Positions 24,288 through 31,143 of a DNA stretch of 33,642 nucleotides are shown here, piece by piece; the stretch's first letter is position 1; each line of letters opens with the position of its first letter. Position numbers and translations under genes: made by a program. The DNA is taken from NCBI GenBank assembly GCA_964643965.1, contig CAZXVH010000050.1, positions 1-33,642 on the forward strand, written 5' to 3'. This DNA comes from GCA-2746795 sp964643965 (GTDB lineage: Bacteria; Chloroflexota; Anaerolineae; Promineifilales; Promineifilaceae). Under the pieces are notes generated by a model, which was not told the origin of the DNA, ran no database searches, and was given only the letters and a program-made list of their open reading frames with translations.

Positions 24288-25228
24288 GGTGTTTCCTCTA
24301 CCTCCATTGCAAATGGAAAAGTCCATAGATAATCAATTAATGCCCAAATCTCATCTTCTGTGAAGATGGTGCCCCAATTGGGCATACCGGTTCCCATACC
24401 CCCGCGTATAATTTTGCCGTGCAACAAGGCTGAACTGGCGCCAGGCATCTGACTTAGATCGGTGAAATCGGGAACGGCCGTTGGCTGTTCAGCCGCAAGT
24501 GGCCCATCTCCAGCGCCACTTGGGCCATGGCAAGACAAGCAATTCGACTGGTATAACGCTTTGCCCAATTCTAGTGAAGCGGGTTCGGCTTGGTTTTGCC
24601 ACGCCCAGGCAACCCAATCCCAAATTTCTATATCTCTCAAATCATCATTGTCTGGTTCTTGTCGTAATTGCTCCCAAACTTGATAAGGGCTTTGGGTTCG
24701 ATAGATTTCGTCATCTACAAAAGTAGGTTCCAGTTCGATAAACGCACCTCGGACAGCTGATGGTCGCTCTTCAGGTGGCTCAATTTCATGAGGGGCATCA
24801 ATATCTAGTTCTAATTCAACATAGAGCGGCGGTGATGCTTTTTCAAGTTGAATAGGGGTGTCTGCCACCACTTCAATTGTGCCGCGCATGCGCCAATGGT
24901 CTCGGCTGCAAAAGCGTGTGCAATAAAATGTGTACACGCCCGGCTTGTCAAAAACCAGTTCCACATCAACTGTTTTTCCTGGGGGGATGTCGATGGGATC
25001 CCAATCCATTTGCCCCACGGCAAAGCCATGCATCATATCGCTGGCGGTTAAGCGTAATTTGAGCGGTTCGCCTACCTGCGCTTTCAACACATCAGGCGTC
25101 CATCCCCCTACTTCGGGACGGCTGGCCTCGACAATTGTCCGGCTCGGCCATAGGAACCAAAAGATAACGGCCGTTAATGCCAGTACGCTCAGTACAAATA
25201 CAGGTATTGCTATACGTTTGTTTTTCAT
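24284..25228 (-). CDS. CuA-type cupredoxin fused to cytochrome c, membrane anchored
   Basis: 314 aa. N-terminal TM anchor (about 7-27). The cupredoxin domain has a CuA centre: His67 in MMHGFAVG, then Cys103, Cys107, His111 and Met114 in CTRFCSRDHWRM, matching the C-x3-C-x3-H-x2-M pattern of COX subunit II. After a linker rich in Glu and Pro comes a class I cytochrome c with heme motif CLSCH (Cys230, Cys233, His234) and probable axial Met282 in GTGMPNWG. This is the layout of caa3-type oxidase subunit II, but subunits I and III are absent here and only one anchor helix is seen. It may be an orphan electron-transfer protein delivering electrons to or from the DUF1573/thioredoxin partners (inference). 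Confidence 0.9.
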   Translation of the reverse strand: MKNKRIAIPVFVLSVLALTAVIFWFLWPSRTIVEASRPEVGGWTPDVLKAQVGEPLKLRLTASDMMHGFAVGQMDWDPIDIPPGKTVDVELVFDKPGVYTFYCTRFCSRDHWRMRGTIEVVADTPIQLEKASPPLYVELELDIDAPHEIEPPEERPSAVRGAFIELEPTFVDDEIYRTQSPYQVWEQLRQEPDNDDLRDIEIWDWVAWAWQNQAEPASLELGKALYQSNCLSCHGPSGAGDGPLAAEQPTAVPDFTDLSQMPGASSALLHGKIIRGGMGTGMPNWGTIFTEDEIWALIDYLWTFPFAMEVEETP

Positions 25229-25237
25229 AGTACGGGT

Positions 25238-25681
25238 TTATTCCAGCGGTGTGGGTGGCCCAAAGCGAGCATACGTATTATCGATTTCAGTAAATATTGT
25301 GTCTACATCTTTGTCTTCGGCCAATAAGCGCATGGTGTCATGGGCTATGTCTACACAAATACCACAATCCAGGGCGTGCTCATCATAAACAATGGTGCCA
25401 TCCGCCTCAGTTTCAGCGATAAAACAACTGTAATTTGAAGTATGTCCCATCGCGCCACAGCCACAATAACAAGGGATGTTTTCTAAAACATCTTTGTTCA
25501 TTTGGGCGAACTGGTAGGCTTCTTGAACACGGATGGGGGCTTCCTGTACAACAGTCGGCATATCGTCTATTGGCGCCAGGTCAAGACCTTCCAGTGATAC
25601 CACTTGCTGATCACCACCACAGGCGGCTAAAACGGCCGTTACTATCAACCCCAGCGCCAAAACCATCAACTTTCGCTTCAT
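25238..25681 (-). CDS. PCYCGC-motif lipoprotein
   Basis: 147 aa from the ATG at 25681, preceded by GAGGGAAG; the frame is open further upstream without this site. Signal peptide with lipobox LAAC. The central PCYCGCGAMGHTSNYSCF motif gives four Cys plus His in 18 residues, typical of the PCYCGC (PF13798-like) family. A second Cys pair lies in DCGICVDIAHD. These are plausible ligands for copper or another soft metal. It is followed 9 bases later by the CuA-cytochrome c gene, suggesting a role in metal supply to it (inference). Confidence 0.88.
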   Translation of the reverse strand: MKRKLMVLALGLIVTAVLAACGGDQQVVSLEGLDLAPIDDMPTVVQEAPIRVQEAYQFAQMNKDVLENIPCYCGCGAMGHTSNYSCFIAETEADGTIVYDEHALDCGICVDIAHDTMRLLAEDKDVDTIFTEIDNTYARFGPPTPLE

Positions 25682-25738
25682 AATTCTTCCCTCATGCAAA
25701 TTTGGAAAACAATCAGGTTCACCTTCCAATGATCTTGC

Positions 25739-26296
25739 TTAAGAGGTTCCCACCTCTGCTTGAATCCAAATTTCTGCCTGAGATTTTTCCGGGTCATTGT
25801 TCTCAATGATTAAACCGCGCCGAACCGTTTGTCCAGTGGCGTCATGAAAACCCGCATCAAAAACCAATTTTACAGTTGCCACACCCTCTGGGGGAATCAC
25901 ACTGGCTGAAATTTCTGCGGTGGTGCAACCACAAGTCGTATAAGCTCGGCTAATCGTCAAGGGGGCATCCCCTGTATTCTGAATGGTGAATGTCTTCTCA
26001 ACCACATCCTTCGCACCAATGCGGCCAAAACCGTAGGATGTTTCTGGCACGACGATTTTAGGCTGGGGTTCGCCTTTAGGTAAAAATGGAATAGGTGGCC
26101 CATCACCCATTTCATGAATAGCCAGGATAGGTTGAGAATTGGCAATATTTCCAGCTTGCGCCGCCGCATTCTTTTGTTCAGACCAATAGAGATAGCCTAA
26201 ACTAAACAAAATCAACAACGCTCCTATACCACCCAATAGTTGAGCGGTGCTTATTTTTCGCCTGGGTTTCTGATTACTACTATGAAATTTACTCAT
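25739..26296 (-). CDS. DUF1573 protein, membrane anchored
   Basis: 185 aa from the ATG at 26296 with GGAG 8 bases upstream. Basic N-terminus, one TM helix (about 20-40, LLGGIGALLILFSLGYLYW). The DUF1573 domain has YGFGRIGAKDVVEKTFTIQN, then TTCGCTTAEISASVIPPEG and FDAGFHDATGQ. It has the same CGC motif as the lipoprotein at 23883-24287 but is anchored differently. First gene of the minus-strand operon of DUF1573, PCYCGC, CuA-cytochrome c and DUF1573. The promoter region 26300-26460 carries a dyad operator and a CRP-type site. Confidence 0.9.
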   Translation of the reverse strand: MSKFHSSNQKPRRKISTAQLLGGIGALLILFSLGYLYWSEQKNAAAQAGNIANSQPILAIHEMGDGPPIPFLPKGEPQPKIVVPETSYGFGRIGAKDVVEKTFTIQNTGDAPLTISRAYTTCGCTTAEISASVIPPEGVATVKLVFDAGFHDATGQTVRRGLIIENNDPEKSQAEIWIQAEVGTS

Positions 26297-26414
26297 GCGG
26301 TTATCTCCATCATCATATCTACATTTTTTGTCAAAATACGGACTGATTCCCATGGTTTGGGAAGCCCAGAAATTGCGTGATGCTCTAAAGATAATCAGGT
26401 ATTGAACTTCAGCC

Positions 26415-26459
26415 TAGCGCCAAATGGCCTATCACCTTTTTTTTGTGACAAATGTCACA
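26415..26459. promoter_or_regulatory. Island dyad operator plus CRP-type dyad
   Basis: TAGCGCCAAATGGCCTA at 26415-26431 is an island dyad. TGTGACAAATGTCACA at 26444-26459 is a perfect TGTGA-N6-TCACA dyad, the classical CRP-family site. They lie 120-165 bases upstream of the DUF1573 operon start. The same pairing occurs at 28095-28161. Confidence 0.7.
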
Positions 26460-26524
26460 TACTTATGTAACACCACAGCTATTCCCCCCATTTCGAGGAA
26501 CGTTAAATTTGTCTTTTACTTACA

Positions 26525-26941
26525 CTACGGATATGTTTCCGCTAATAATTCTTCGATTTTCAGATCCAATTCTGGGGCAACCAACGGGCCAATTTTAACG
26601 CCACGAACTTCTCCATTCTTGGCAATATAATATGTTTCCGGCACACCTTTTATTTTGTAATCATTTGATATGCTCGTGCCTAAATCAGGCTCGTTGAAGT
26701 AGGTGATGTCAAATTCTTCAATATAGGCTAACGCTTTGACTTCTGTATCTGCATAATCCACACCGATAAAAACGACATCTTCGTCTTTGTATTTACGCCA
26801 GGTATCTTCTAAATAAGGTGCTTCTTCACGACAGGGCGGACACCAAGAGGCCCAAAAATTCACGATGACCACCTGCCCTCGCAGATCGCTCAACGTGATG
26901 GTTTCACCCTCAAAACTGGCAAGGGAAAAGTCTGGCGCCAT
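26525..26941 (-). CDS. TlpA/ResA-like thioredoxin
   Basis: About 138 aa from the ATG at 26941 (MAPDFSLASFEGETITLSD); a TTG at 26971 would add ten residues and overlap the upstream gene. A thioredoxin fold with VVIVNFWASWCPPCREEAP contains the redox CPPC motif. The cis-Pro region is IKGVPETYYI. This is the TlpA/ResA/DsbE (AhpC-TSA/Redoxin) family that usually reduces apo-cytochrome c or CuA sites outside the membrane. No signal peptide is seen, which is odd unless the start is further upstream or the membrane protein encoded just before acts as the anchor. It is the last gene of the 28091-26525 operon. Confidence 0.88.
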   Translation of the reverse strand: MAPDFSLASFEGETITLSDLRGQVVIVNFWASWCPPCREEAPYLEDTWRKYKDEDVVFIGVDYADTEVKALAYIEEFDITYFNEPDLGTSISNDYKIKGVPETYYIAKNGEVRGVKIGPLVAPELDLKIEELLAETYP

Positions 26942-26948
26942 GCCAGTT

Positions 26949-27146
26949 TCAACCTGTGGTTTCTTGAACAACTTGATGTTTAGTGTGATCTCGCATCATC
27001 CACAAATGCATCACAGGGCAAAGCAAGATCAAACCGAACAATACAAGGCTGCTTACTTTTATTTGAAACACAAGGATGGCGATCAAGGCAACCAATGGAA
27101 GCAGGCACCCAATGATCATTAACAAAAGATGTTTACGATTCATCAT
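26949..27146 (-). CDS. Small membrane protein, DUF2933-like
   Basis: 65 aa with AGGAG 7 bases before the ATG. Two hydrophobic helices (LLLMIIGCLLPLVALIAILV and VLFGLILLCPVMHLWMM) then RDHTKH. The P-V-M-H-x-W-M-M-x-x-H pattern resembles DUF2933 proteins of metal-resistance islands. The gene overlaps or abuts the thioredoxin gene. It could be a membrane partner for that protein. Confidence 0.75.
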   Translation of the reverse strand: MMNRKHLLLMIIGCLLPLVALIAILVFQIKVSSLVLFGLILLCPVMHLWMMRDHTKHQVVQETTG

Positions 27147-27207
27147 TTCAAATTCTCCTAAGTCCTTTCATCATTTGGAATTCGCCTAAAATAACCGCTC
27201 ATGGTTC

Positions 27208-27738
27208 TCATTTTGCTAAAGTCCACGAGAATATCCGTGTTGGTGCATCTATCTCACGAATCGAAAGGGTTAGTGACGACGCATTCACTAACAAAGGGGT
27301 TCCATCTAGCAAGGCAGGGAAGGACAACTGACCAGAGACATGATGTCCCCCAGGAATCGCATCCCACCCAACAGCGGCTACAGAACGGCCGTTATCAGTT
27401 GTCAAGATCGCTAATTCAGACAGATCCATACTCAAATCAACAGAATGTGTATCCATAGCCACTTCAAAGCCCAAGGATGTGGCTGCCGTGTCCAAATTCA
27501 ACGGCGTAATCGCCACTTTCACTTCCCCCTGATCATCAACCTCTGTTTTATAGGAATCAGTTGCCACAGAATTCGATTCAGAAACTGGCAAACTTGCTTC
27601 TTTCACTACTTTGGGTGAAACAGACTCAATTAGTCCCGTTTCAGCTGAGGCGCCCTCTACCAAACTGGCGCTACCGCTACATGCCGTTAAAAAAAGACCC
27701 AATATTAGGGTCAAGAAAATCCACAATTTCAAATTCAT
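27208..27738 (-). CDS. Hypothetical lipoprotein with beta-rich domain
   Basis: 176 aa. Signal peptide and lipobox LTAC (Cys about 20), Ser/Val-rich linker to about 70, then a beta-rich domain (VKVAITPLNLDTAATSLGFE, then AVGWDAIPGGHHVSGQLSFP). No Cys or Met cluster is present. I do not recognise the family. The ATG overlaps the stop of the preceding membrane-protein gene, so it is translationally coupled to it. GAAGG is the ribosome binding site. Confidence 0.75.
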   Translation of the reverse strand: MNLKLWIFLTLILGLFLTACSGSASLVEGASAETGLIESVSPKVVKEASLPVSESNSVATDSYKTEVDDQGEVKVAITPLNLDTAATSLGFEVAMDTHSVDLSMDLSELAILTTDNGRSVAAVGWDAIPGGHHVSGQLSFPALLDGTPLLVNASSLTLSIREIDAPTRIFSWTLAK

Positions 27739-28091
27739 ATGGCCTTCGTTGCCAGCGATAATCTTTGCATCGCTTTACGTCGTTCCTTAAAAAGAATAAT
27801 GAGCATCACAAGGATTCCCAATATCGTTGTGCTCAAGCCCACCCACATAAATAAATCTCGATACTCTGCCAGGAATGCGGCCGCAGCCGTCAATCCTAAA
27901 ATGGGTAAAACATCAGCCACATGATGCGCACAGCAAGCTGCCATAGCGACAGTAGACATCCCACCACCGGCTCCAGTCAGAGCGCCACTTGCCCCCGTCG
28001 CTTGTACCGGCACAAACAATCCTTTTTTCAGGATCACATAAAGTCCTGCTTGCCCACATCTATTAATCGTAGAAACTTTTTCAAGTTTCAA
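27735..28091 (-). CDS. CCAHH-motif membrane protein, probably N-terminally truncated
   Basis: Up to 118 codons. The only starts in the N-terminal part are a TTG at 28091, a GTG at 28037 (preceded by AGGA) and an ATG at about 27959. The core reads GGGMSTVAMAACCAHHVADV and LPILGLTAAAAFLAEY, then a TM helix VGLSTTILGILVMLIILF. CCAHH-x-x-DVLP-x-LG membrane proteins are, to my recollection, normally longer, with one or two TM helices before this point. Here only the end of such a segment (GQAGLYVILKKG) is left, so the 5' part may have been lost. Cys-Cys and His-His suggest metal binding. It is the first gene of the operon ending with the thioredoxin gene. Confidence 0.65.
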   Translation of the reverse strand: MKLEKVSTINRCGQAGLYVILKKGLFVPVQATGASGALTGAGGGMSTVAMAACCAHHVADVLPILGLTAAAAFLAEYRDLFMWVGLSTTILGILVMLIILFKERRKAMQRLSLATKAI

Positions 28092-28094
28092 CGA

Positions 28095-28161
28095 GCGCCA
28101 AATGGCCTGTCATAATAAATACGTGACAAATGTCATAAAACGATACAGGCCAAATGGCCTA
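28095..28161. promoter_or_regulatory. Two island dyads flanking a CRP-like site
   Basis: GCGCCAAATGGCCTG at 28095-28109, CGTGACAAATGTCATA at 28122-28137 (the same TGACAAATGTCA core as at 26446) and CAGGCCAAATGGCCTA at 28146-28161. They lie between the minus-strand CCAHH operon and the plus-strand DUF2085 gene. The first dyad ends 4 bases from the TTG at 28091. The rest of 28162-28351 contains no supported gene. Confidence 0.65.
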
Positions 28162-28351
28162 CAGCTTAACCGTGTAATTGGCGCTGGCGGGCTAATATGG
28201 TTGTAGTGGATAATCAACCATTGGCAGATGGTCATCTACGTATGGTCATCTATTGTTGGAGATTCAAAAATGCAAACAATTCTGTGGACGAGATGGAGAC
28301 CGGTTCAAAACGGCCGTTATCACCTGACTCTAAAAAGGAAACCCACCTATC

Positions 28352-29086
28352 ATGTCTAACCTTTCCTACTCAGAAAAAGAGCGCTCCGTGGCTATCTTCT
28401 TGAACCGCATCGTTTATCAATTAAGTCGGCATTGGCTCCCCATTTTCACCGTTCTCCTCCTTTTATTCGTCGGACTGCCCTGGCTGGCGCCTGTTTTCAT
28501 GCAGCTGGGCTGGACTGGCCCAGCGAAGGCTATCTATCTTTTCTACAGTATCCAGTGCCACCAGATGCCCCAACGCTCATTCTTTCTCTTTGGCCCGCAG
28601 CAGATGTACAGCTTGAGCGATATTCAATCTGCCTGGCAGCCATCAAATAACCCCCTCATCTTGCGTCAATTCATCGGCAATGCCGACATGGGCTGGAAGG
28701 TCGCCTGGTCAGATCGCATGGTCTATATGTACACGGCACTCCTGCTGGCAGGCTTGGCGTTTTGGCCTTTCCGTCGAAAAGTGAAACCATTGCCCTGGTG
28801 GGGGTTCATTCTCCTCCTTCTTCCCATGGTGATAGATGGCATAACCCATATGGTCAGTGATATCACTGGTGGAATCGGTGGCGGCTTTCGCTTCTATAAT
28901 GAGTGGCTCGCCATCTTGACGAGCCATGTATTTCCCACTACCTTCTATGTAGGAGATACATTCGGTTCTTTTAACTCCTGGATGCGCATTCTATCTGGTT
29001 TGTTTTTCGGCATTGGCCTAGTCTGGTTCATCTATCCCTATTTAAACGCTGGCTTCAGGCAATCGGCAAGCAGTTTTCAGAATTAA
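28352..29086 (+). CDS. DUF2085 membrane protein
   Basis: 244 aa with AAGGAAA upstream. Three to five TM helices (WLPIFTVLLLLFVGLPWLAP, YTALLLAGLAFWPF, WWGFILLLLPMVIDGITHM, ILSGLFFGIGLVWFIYPYL). The family hallmark YSIQCHQMPQRSFFLFGPQ contains the Cys-His pair, and VIDGITHMVSD carries an Asp/His pair in a later helix. Function of the family is not known. It is the last gene before a sharp change in base composition and the truncated DUF302 gene. Confidence 0.88.
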   Translation: MSNLSYSEKERSVAIFLNRIVYQLSRHWLPIFTVLLLLFVGLPWLAPVFMQLGWTGPAKAIYLFYSIQCHQMPQRSFFLFGPQQMYSLSDIQSAWQPSNNPLILRQFIGNADMGWKVAWSDRMVYMYTALLLAGLAFWPFRRKVKPLPWWGFILLLLPMVIDGITHMVSDITGGIGGGFRFYNEWLAILTSHVFPTTFYVGDTFGSFNSWMRILSGLFFGIGLVWFIYPYLNAGFRQSASSFQN

Positions 29087-29106
29087 GTAACACGAAACCT
29101 TGCCGA

Positions 29107-29340
29107 TTGGGCGCCTGCAATCCCAAACTGGCCCACCAGGCGCTGAAAACCGAGCTGGAAATCGGGCTGCTGCTACCCTGCAACGTCATCGTCTACGAAG
29201 AAGAAGGGGCCGGTAGCAGCGTCGTCTCCATCGTCGATCCCATCGCCATGCTGGGCGTGGTCATCAATCCCACATTGGATGATGTGGCCGATGAAGCCCA
29301 GACCCGGTTACAGCGGGTGGCAGCGGCGTTAAGCGCATGA
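29107..29340 (+). pseudogene. DUF302 domain, C-terminal fragment
   Basis: 77 codons from a TTG. The sequence LGACNPKLAHQALKTELEIG, LLLPCNVIVYEE and VSIVDPIAMLGVV matches the second half of DUF302, including the conserved GACNP and LLPCN motifs. The N-terminal half is absent. The frame is open upstream but overlaps the DUF2085 stop and has no homology. The gene lies exactly where base composition becomes richer in G and C, so the left end probably marks a recombination junction. Confidence 0.75.
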
Positions 29341-29341
29341 T

Positions 29342-29379
29342 GCGCCATTTTGCCTATCGACACACCCGCTAAATGGCGC
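29342..29379. promoter_or_regulatory. Island dyad operator variants before the second rhodanese gene
   Basis: GCGCCATTTTGCCTAT at 29342-29357 and GCTAAATGGCGC at 29368-29379 are relaxed forms of the island dyad, arranged as an inverted pair about 90-120 bases before the rhodanese ATG. Confidence 0.5.
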
Positions 29380-29464
29380 TGGCGGCATTTGCTGTTAGCC
29401 TGGAAACTGGTAGAGGTGAGATCGGATCCCGCCTCTACTTTTCTTATTTATTGAGAGATACCCT

Positions 29465-29923
29465 ATGACTCAGACAAAACGAATGATTTTCATACTCCTG
29501 GCGCTAATTCCATTGGCGCTGGCAGCCTGTGGCGGAGCAGCCGACAATCCCCCGGCCGGTGAAGTCAATTTAGACACCCAAACACAGACGGTCTCGGTAG
29601 ATAGTGGGATCTACACCGATGTCAGCGTGGAAGGGTTGGCGGCCATGCTGGAGGACAAAGATTTTCCCCTGATCAACGTCCACATCCCCTACGAAGGCGA
29701 AATTGAAAGCACCGACGAATTTGTACCCTTCAACGAAATCGAGTCCAATCTGGATAAATTCCCTGCCGATAAAGACGCAAAAGTCGTTGTCTACTGCCGT
29801 AGTGGCAGCATGAGCGCCCAGGCGGCGCAGACGCTGGTTGAACTGGGCTACAGCGACGTCTGGAATCTTGACGGCGGCATGATCGCCTGGGAGAACAGCG
29901 GTCGGACTTTGTTGAATCAATAA
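29465..29923 (+). CDS. Rhodanese-domain lipoprotein, second copy
   Basis: 152 aa. Signal peptide with lipobox LAAC (Cys about 22), linker to about 50, one rhodanese domain with FPLINVHIPYEGEIES and the active loop VYCRSGSMSAQAAQTLVELG. Clearly a paralogue of the protein at 17159-17671, with shared domain borders and lipoprotein anchor. Codon use is more GC-rich than in the other copy. Both copies are preceded by dyad operators, so control has been kept although the sequences have diverged. Confidence 0.9.
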   Translation: MTQTKRMIFILLALIPLALAACGGAADNPPAGEVNLDTQTQTVSVDSGIYTDVSVEGLAAMLEDKDFPLINVHIPYEGEIESTDEFVPFNEIESNLDKFPADKDAKVVVYCRSGSMSAQAAQTLVELGYSDVWNLDGGMIAWENSGRTLLNQ

Positions 29924-30042
29924 CCCGGCCTCCCATCCACTATGTATCCGGGATAGGGGTAGACACATACCTTGAGATATATGCTATATGTGGTAATGCT
30001 GGGAATAATAAGGTGAAGAATTGAAGTTTAATATAACTCGAG

Positions 30043-30197
30043 GCGGCACGGTCTGGAGAACAACCCTTCGGGACCAGGATACAGCCGCAGCCAGAGTTTA
30101 ACAAATCAGTCGGCGCTCTCAGGAGCGTCGCATCTGTTTAGAATTAAGAAGTAAGTTGCGCTGAGCGGCCAGCTTTTATTGGCTCGTCAGCAGCGCG
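30043..30197 (+). ncRNA. Candidate structured 5' leader of the DoxX operon
   Basis: The 286-bp gap 29924-30209 holds no gene but several stems. GCGGC (30043-30047) pairs with GCCGC (30084-30088), enclosing TCTGG/CCAGG and a CCTTCGGG tetraloop hairpin. CGGCGCTC (30111-30118) pairs with GAGCGTCG (30123-30130) over a TCAG loop. GCGCTGAGC, about 30158-30166, pairs discontinuously with GCTC and CAGCGC up to 30197, just before the GGGAG ribosome binding site. No T run follows the hairpins. I do not recognise a known riboswitch class; a cis-regulatory RNA or small RNA is an inference. Confidence 0.4.
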
Positions 30198-30209
30198 GGA
30201 GATGAAACA

Positions 30210-30800
30210 ATGAGTGTAGAAAATAAACGCTTACGATTGCAATATGTGGAGAGGTTGGAAGATCCACCCGTGGCCCAAGCGTTGTTCCAACATGTGCGTT
30301 GGTCATGGTTGTGGCTGATTTTGCGGCTTTATGCTGGTTGGCAGTGGCTCACCGCCGGCTGGGGCAAAGTTGGCGCCGACGCCTGGACCGGTGACAATGC
30401 TGGCGCAGCCATCACCGGCTTCGTTCAAGGGGCGCTGGAACAAACCGGCGGCGCTCATCCTAATGTGCAGGGCTGGTATGCTTGGTTCCTGGAAAATGTG
30501 GTGCTGTCCAATGCGGCCGTTTGGGGTTATATAGTGGCCTGGGGCGAGCTACTGGTCGGCATTGCCCTGATTCTGGGCTTGTTCACCGGTATTGTTGCCT
30601 TCTTCGGCGTCTTCATGAACATGAACTATCTGCTGTCGGGTGCTGTCAGCACCAATCCCATCTTGCTAGTGATCGGCATCTTCCTCATCCTGGCCTGGAA
30701 AACGGCCGGCTGGTGGGGGCTAGACCGGTGGATCCTACCCGCCCTGGGAACACCCTGGAGTCCCGGCTTAATATTCCAGGAAGACGGGGATGCTCAATGA
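30210..30800 (+). CDS. DoxX-family membrane protein
   Basis: 196 aa with GGGAG 7 bases upstream. Four TM helices (about 30-52, 95-130, 130-150, 150-170) with the DoxX-type first helix LILRLYAGWQWLTAGWGKVG and WGELLVGIALILGLFTGIVA. DoxX proteins take part in thiosulfate:quinone oxidoreductase in archaea and in redox or thiol complexes elsewhere. The cluster with two rhodanese-domain genes fits sulfur chemistry. It overlaps the cupin gene by 11 bases. Alternative: a generic DoxX/DoxD-like envelope redox protein. Confidence 0.88.
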   Translation: MSVENKRLRLQYVERLEDPPVAQALFQHVRWSWLWLILRLYAGWQWLTAGWGKVGADAWTGDNAGAAITGFVQGALEQTGGAHPNVQGWYAWFLENVVLSNAAVWGYIVAWGELLVGIALILGLFTGIVAFFGVFMNMNYLLSGAVSTNPILLVIGIFLILAWKTAGWWGLDRWILPALGTPWSPGLIFQEDGDAQ

Positions 30801-31125
30801 AATGGTTATGACAGAGAACGGCCGTGCGCTGCGTTTTGCCTTTTTACCGGGGCAAGAGATCAAAGTCCATGAAGCCCCTCATTCACCGGTTCATCTGGTC
30901 GTTTTACAGGGTCGAGGCCTGTTTGCCGGGGCCGACGGCGTTGAGCGAGAATGCAGCCAGGGGATGTTGGTAGCCTTTGATGCTGGTGAAACCCACTCTA
31001 TACGTGCTTTAGACGAAAATCTAGTCTTCATCGCCATCTTCAAAGAAAACCCGGCCAGCCACCTATACGACAGCGAACACCGGCAGATGTTGGAATCGAA
31101 GCCCCAGCATCATGACCACAAATAA
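30790..31125 (+). CDS. Small cupin-domain protein
   Basis: 111 aa, single cupin barrel. Motif 1 region reads HEAPHSPVHLVVLQGRGLF, and motif 2 reads AFDAGETHSIRALDENLVFI. The His residues of motif 1 (H-x-x-x-H spacing relaxed) and motif 2 are present, so a metal site is likely. The C-terminal tail is His-rich (PQHHDHK). The ATG at 30790 overlaps the DoxX gene end; alternative in-frame ATGs at 30802 and 30808 are possible. Role unknown; co-transcribed with DoxX and GAPDH. Confidence 0.82.
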   Translation: MLNEMVMTENGRALRFAFLPGQEIKVHEAPHSPVHLVVLQGRGLFAGADGVERECSQGMLVAFDAGETHSIRALDENLVFIAIFKENPASHLYDSEHRQMLESKPQHHDHK

Positions 31126-31143
31126 AGAAAGAGGAGTGCGTAA

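Noticed and set aside
24284..25228. Complete terminal oxidase locus
   Set aside because: Only a subunit II-like protein is present; no subunit I or III with heme-copper motifs is found in the window.
28197..28403. Plus-strand 68-codon frame before DUF2085
   Set aside because: It overlaps the DUF2085 start, has no recognisable motif or good ribosome binding site, and runs through the promoter region.
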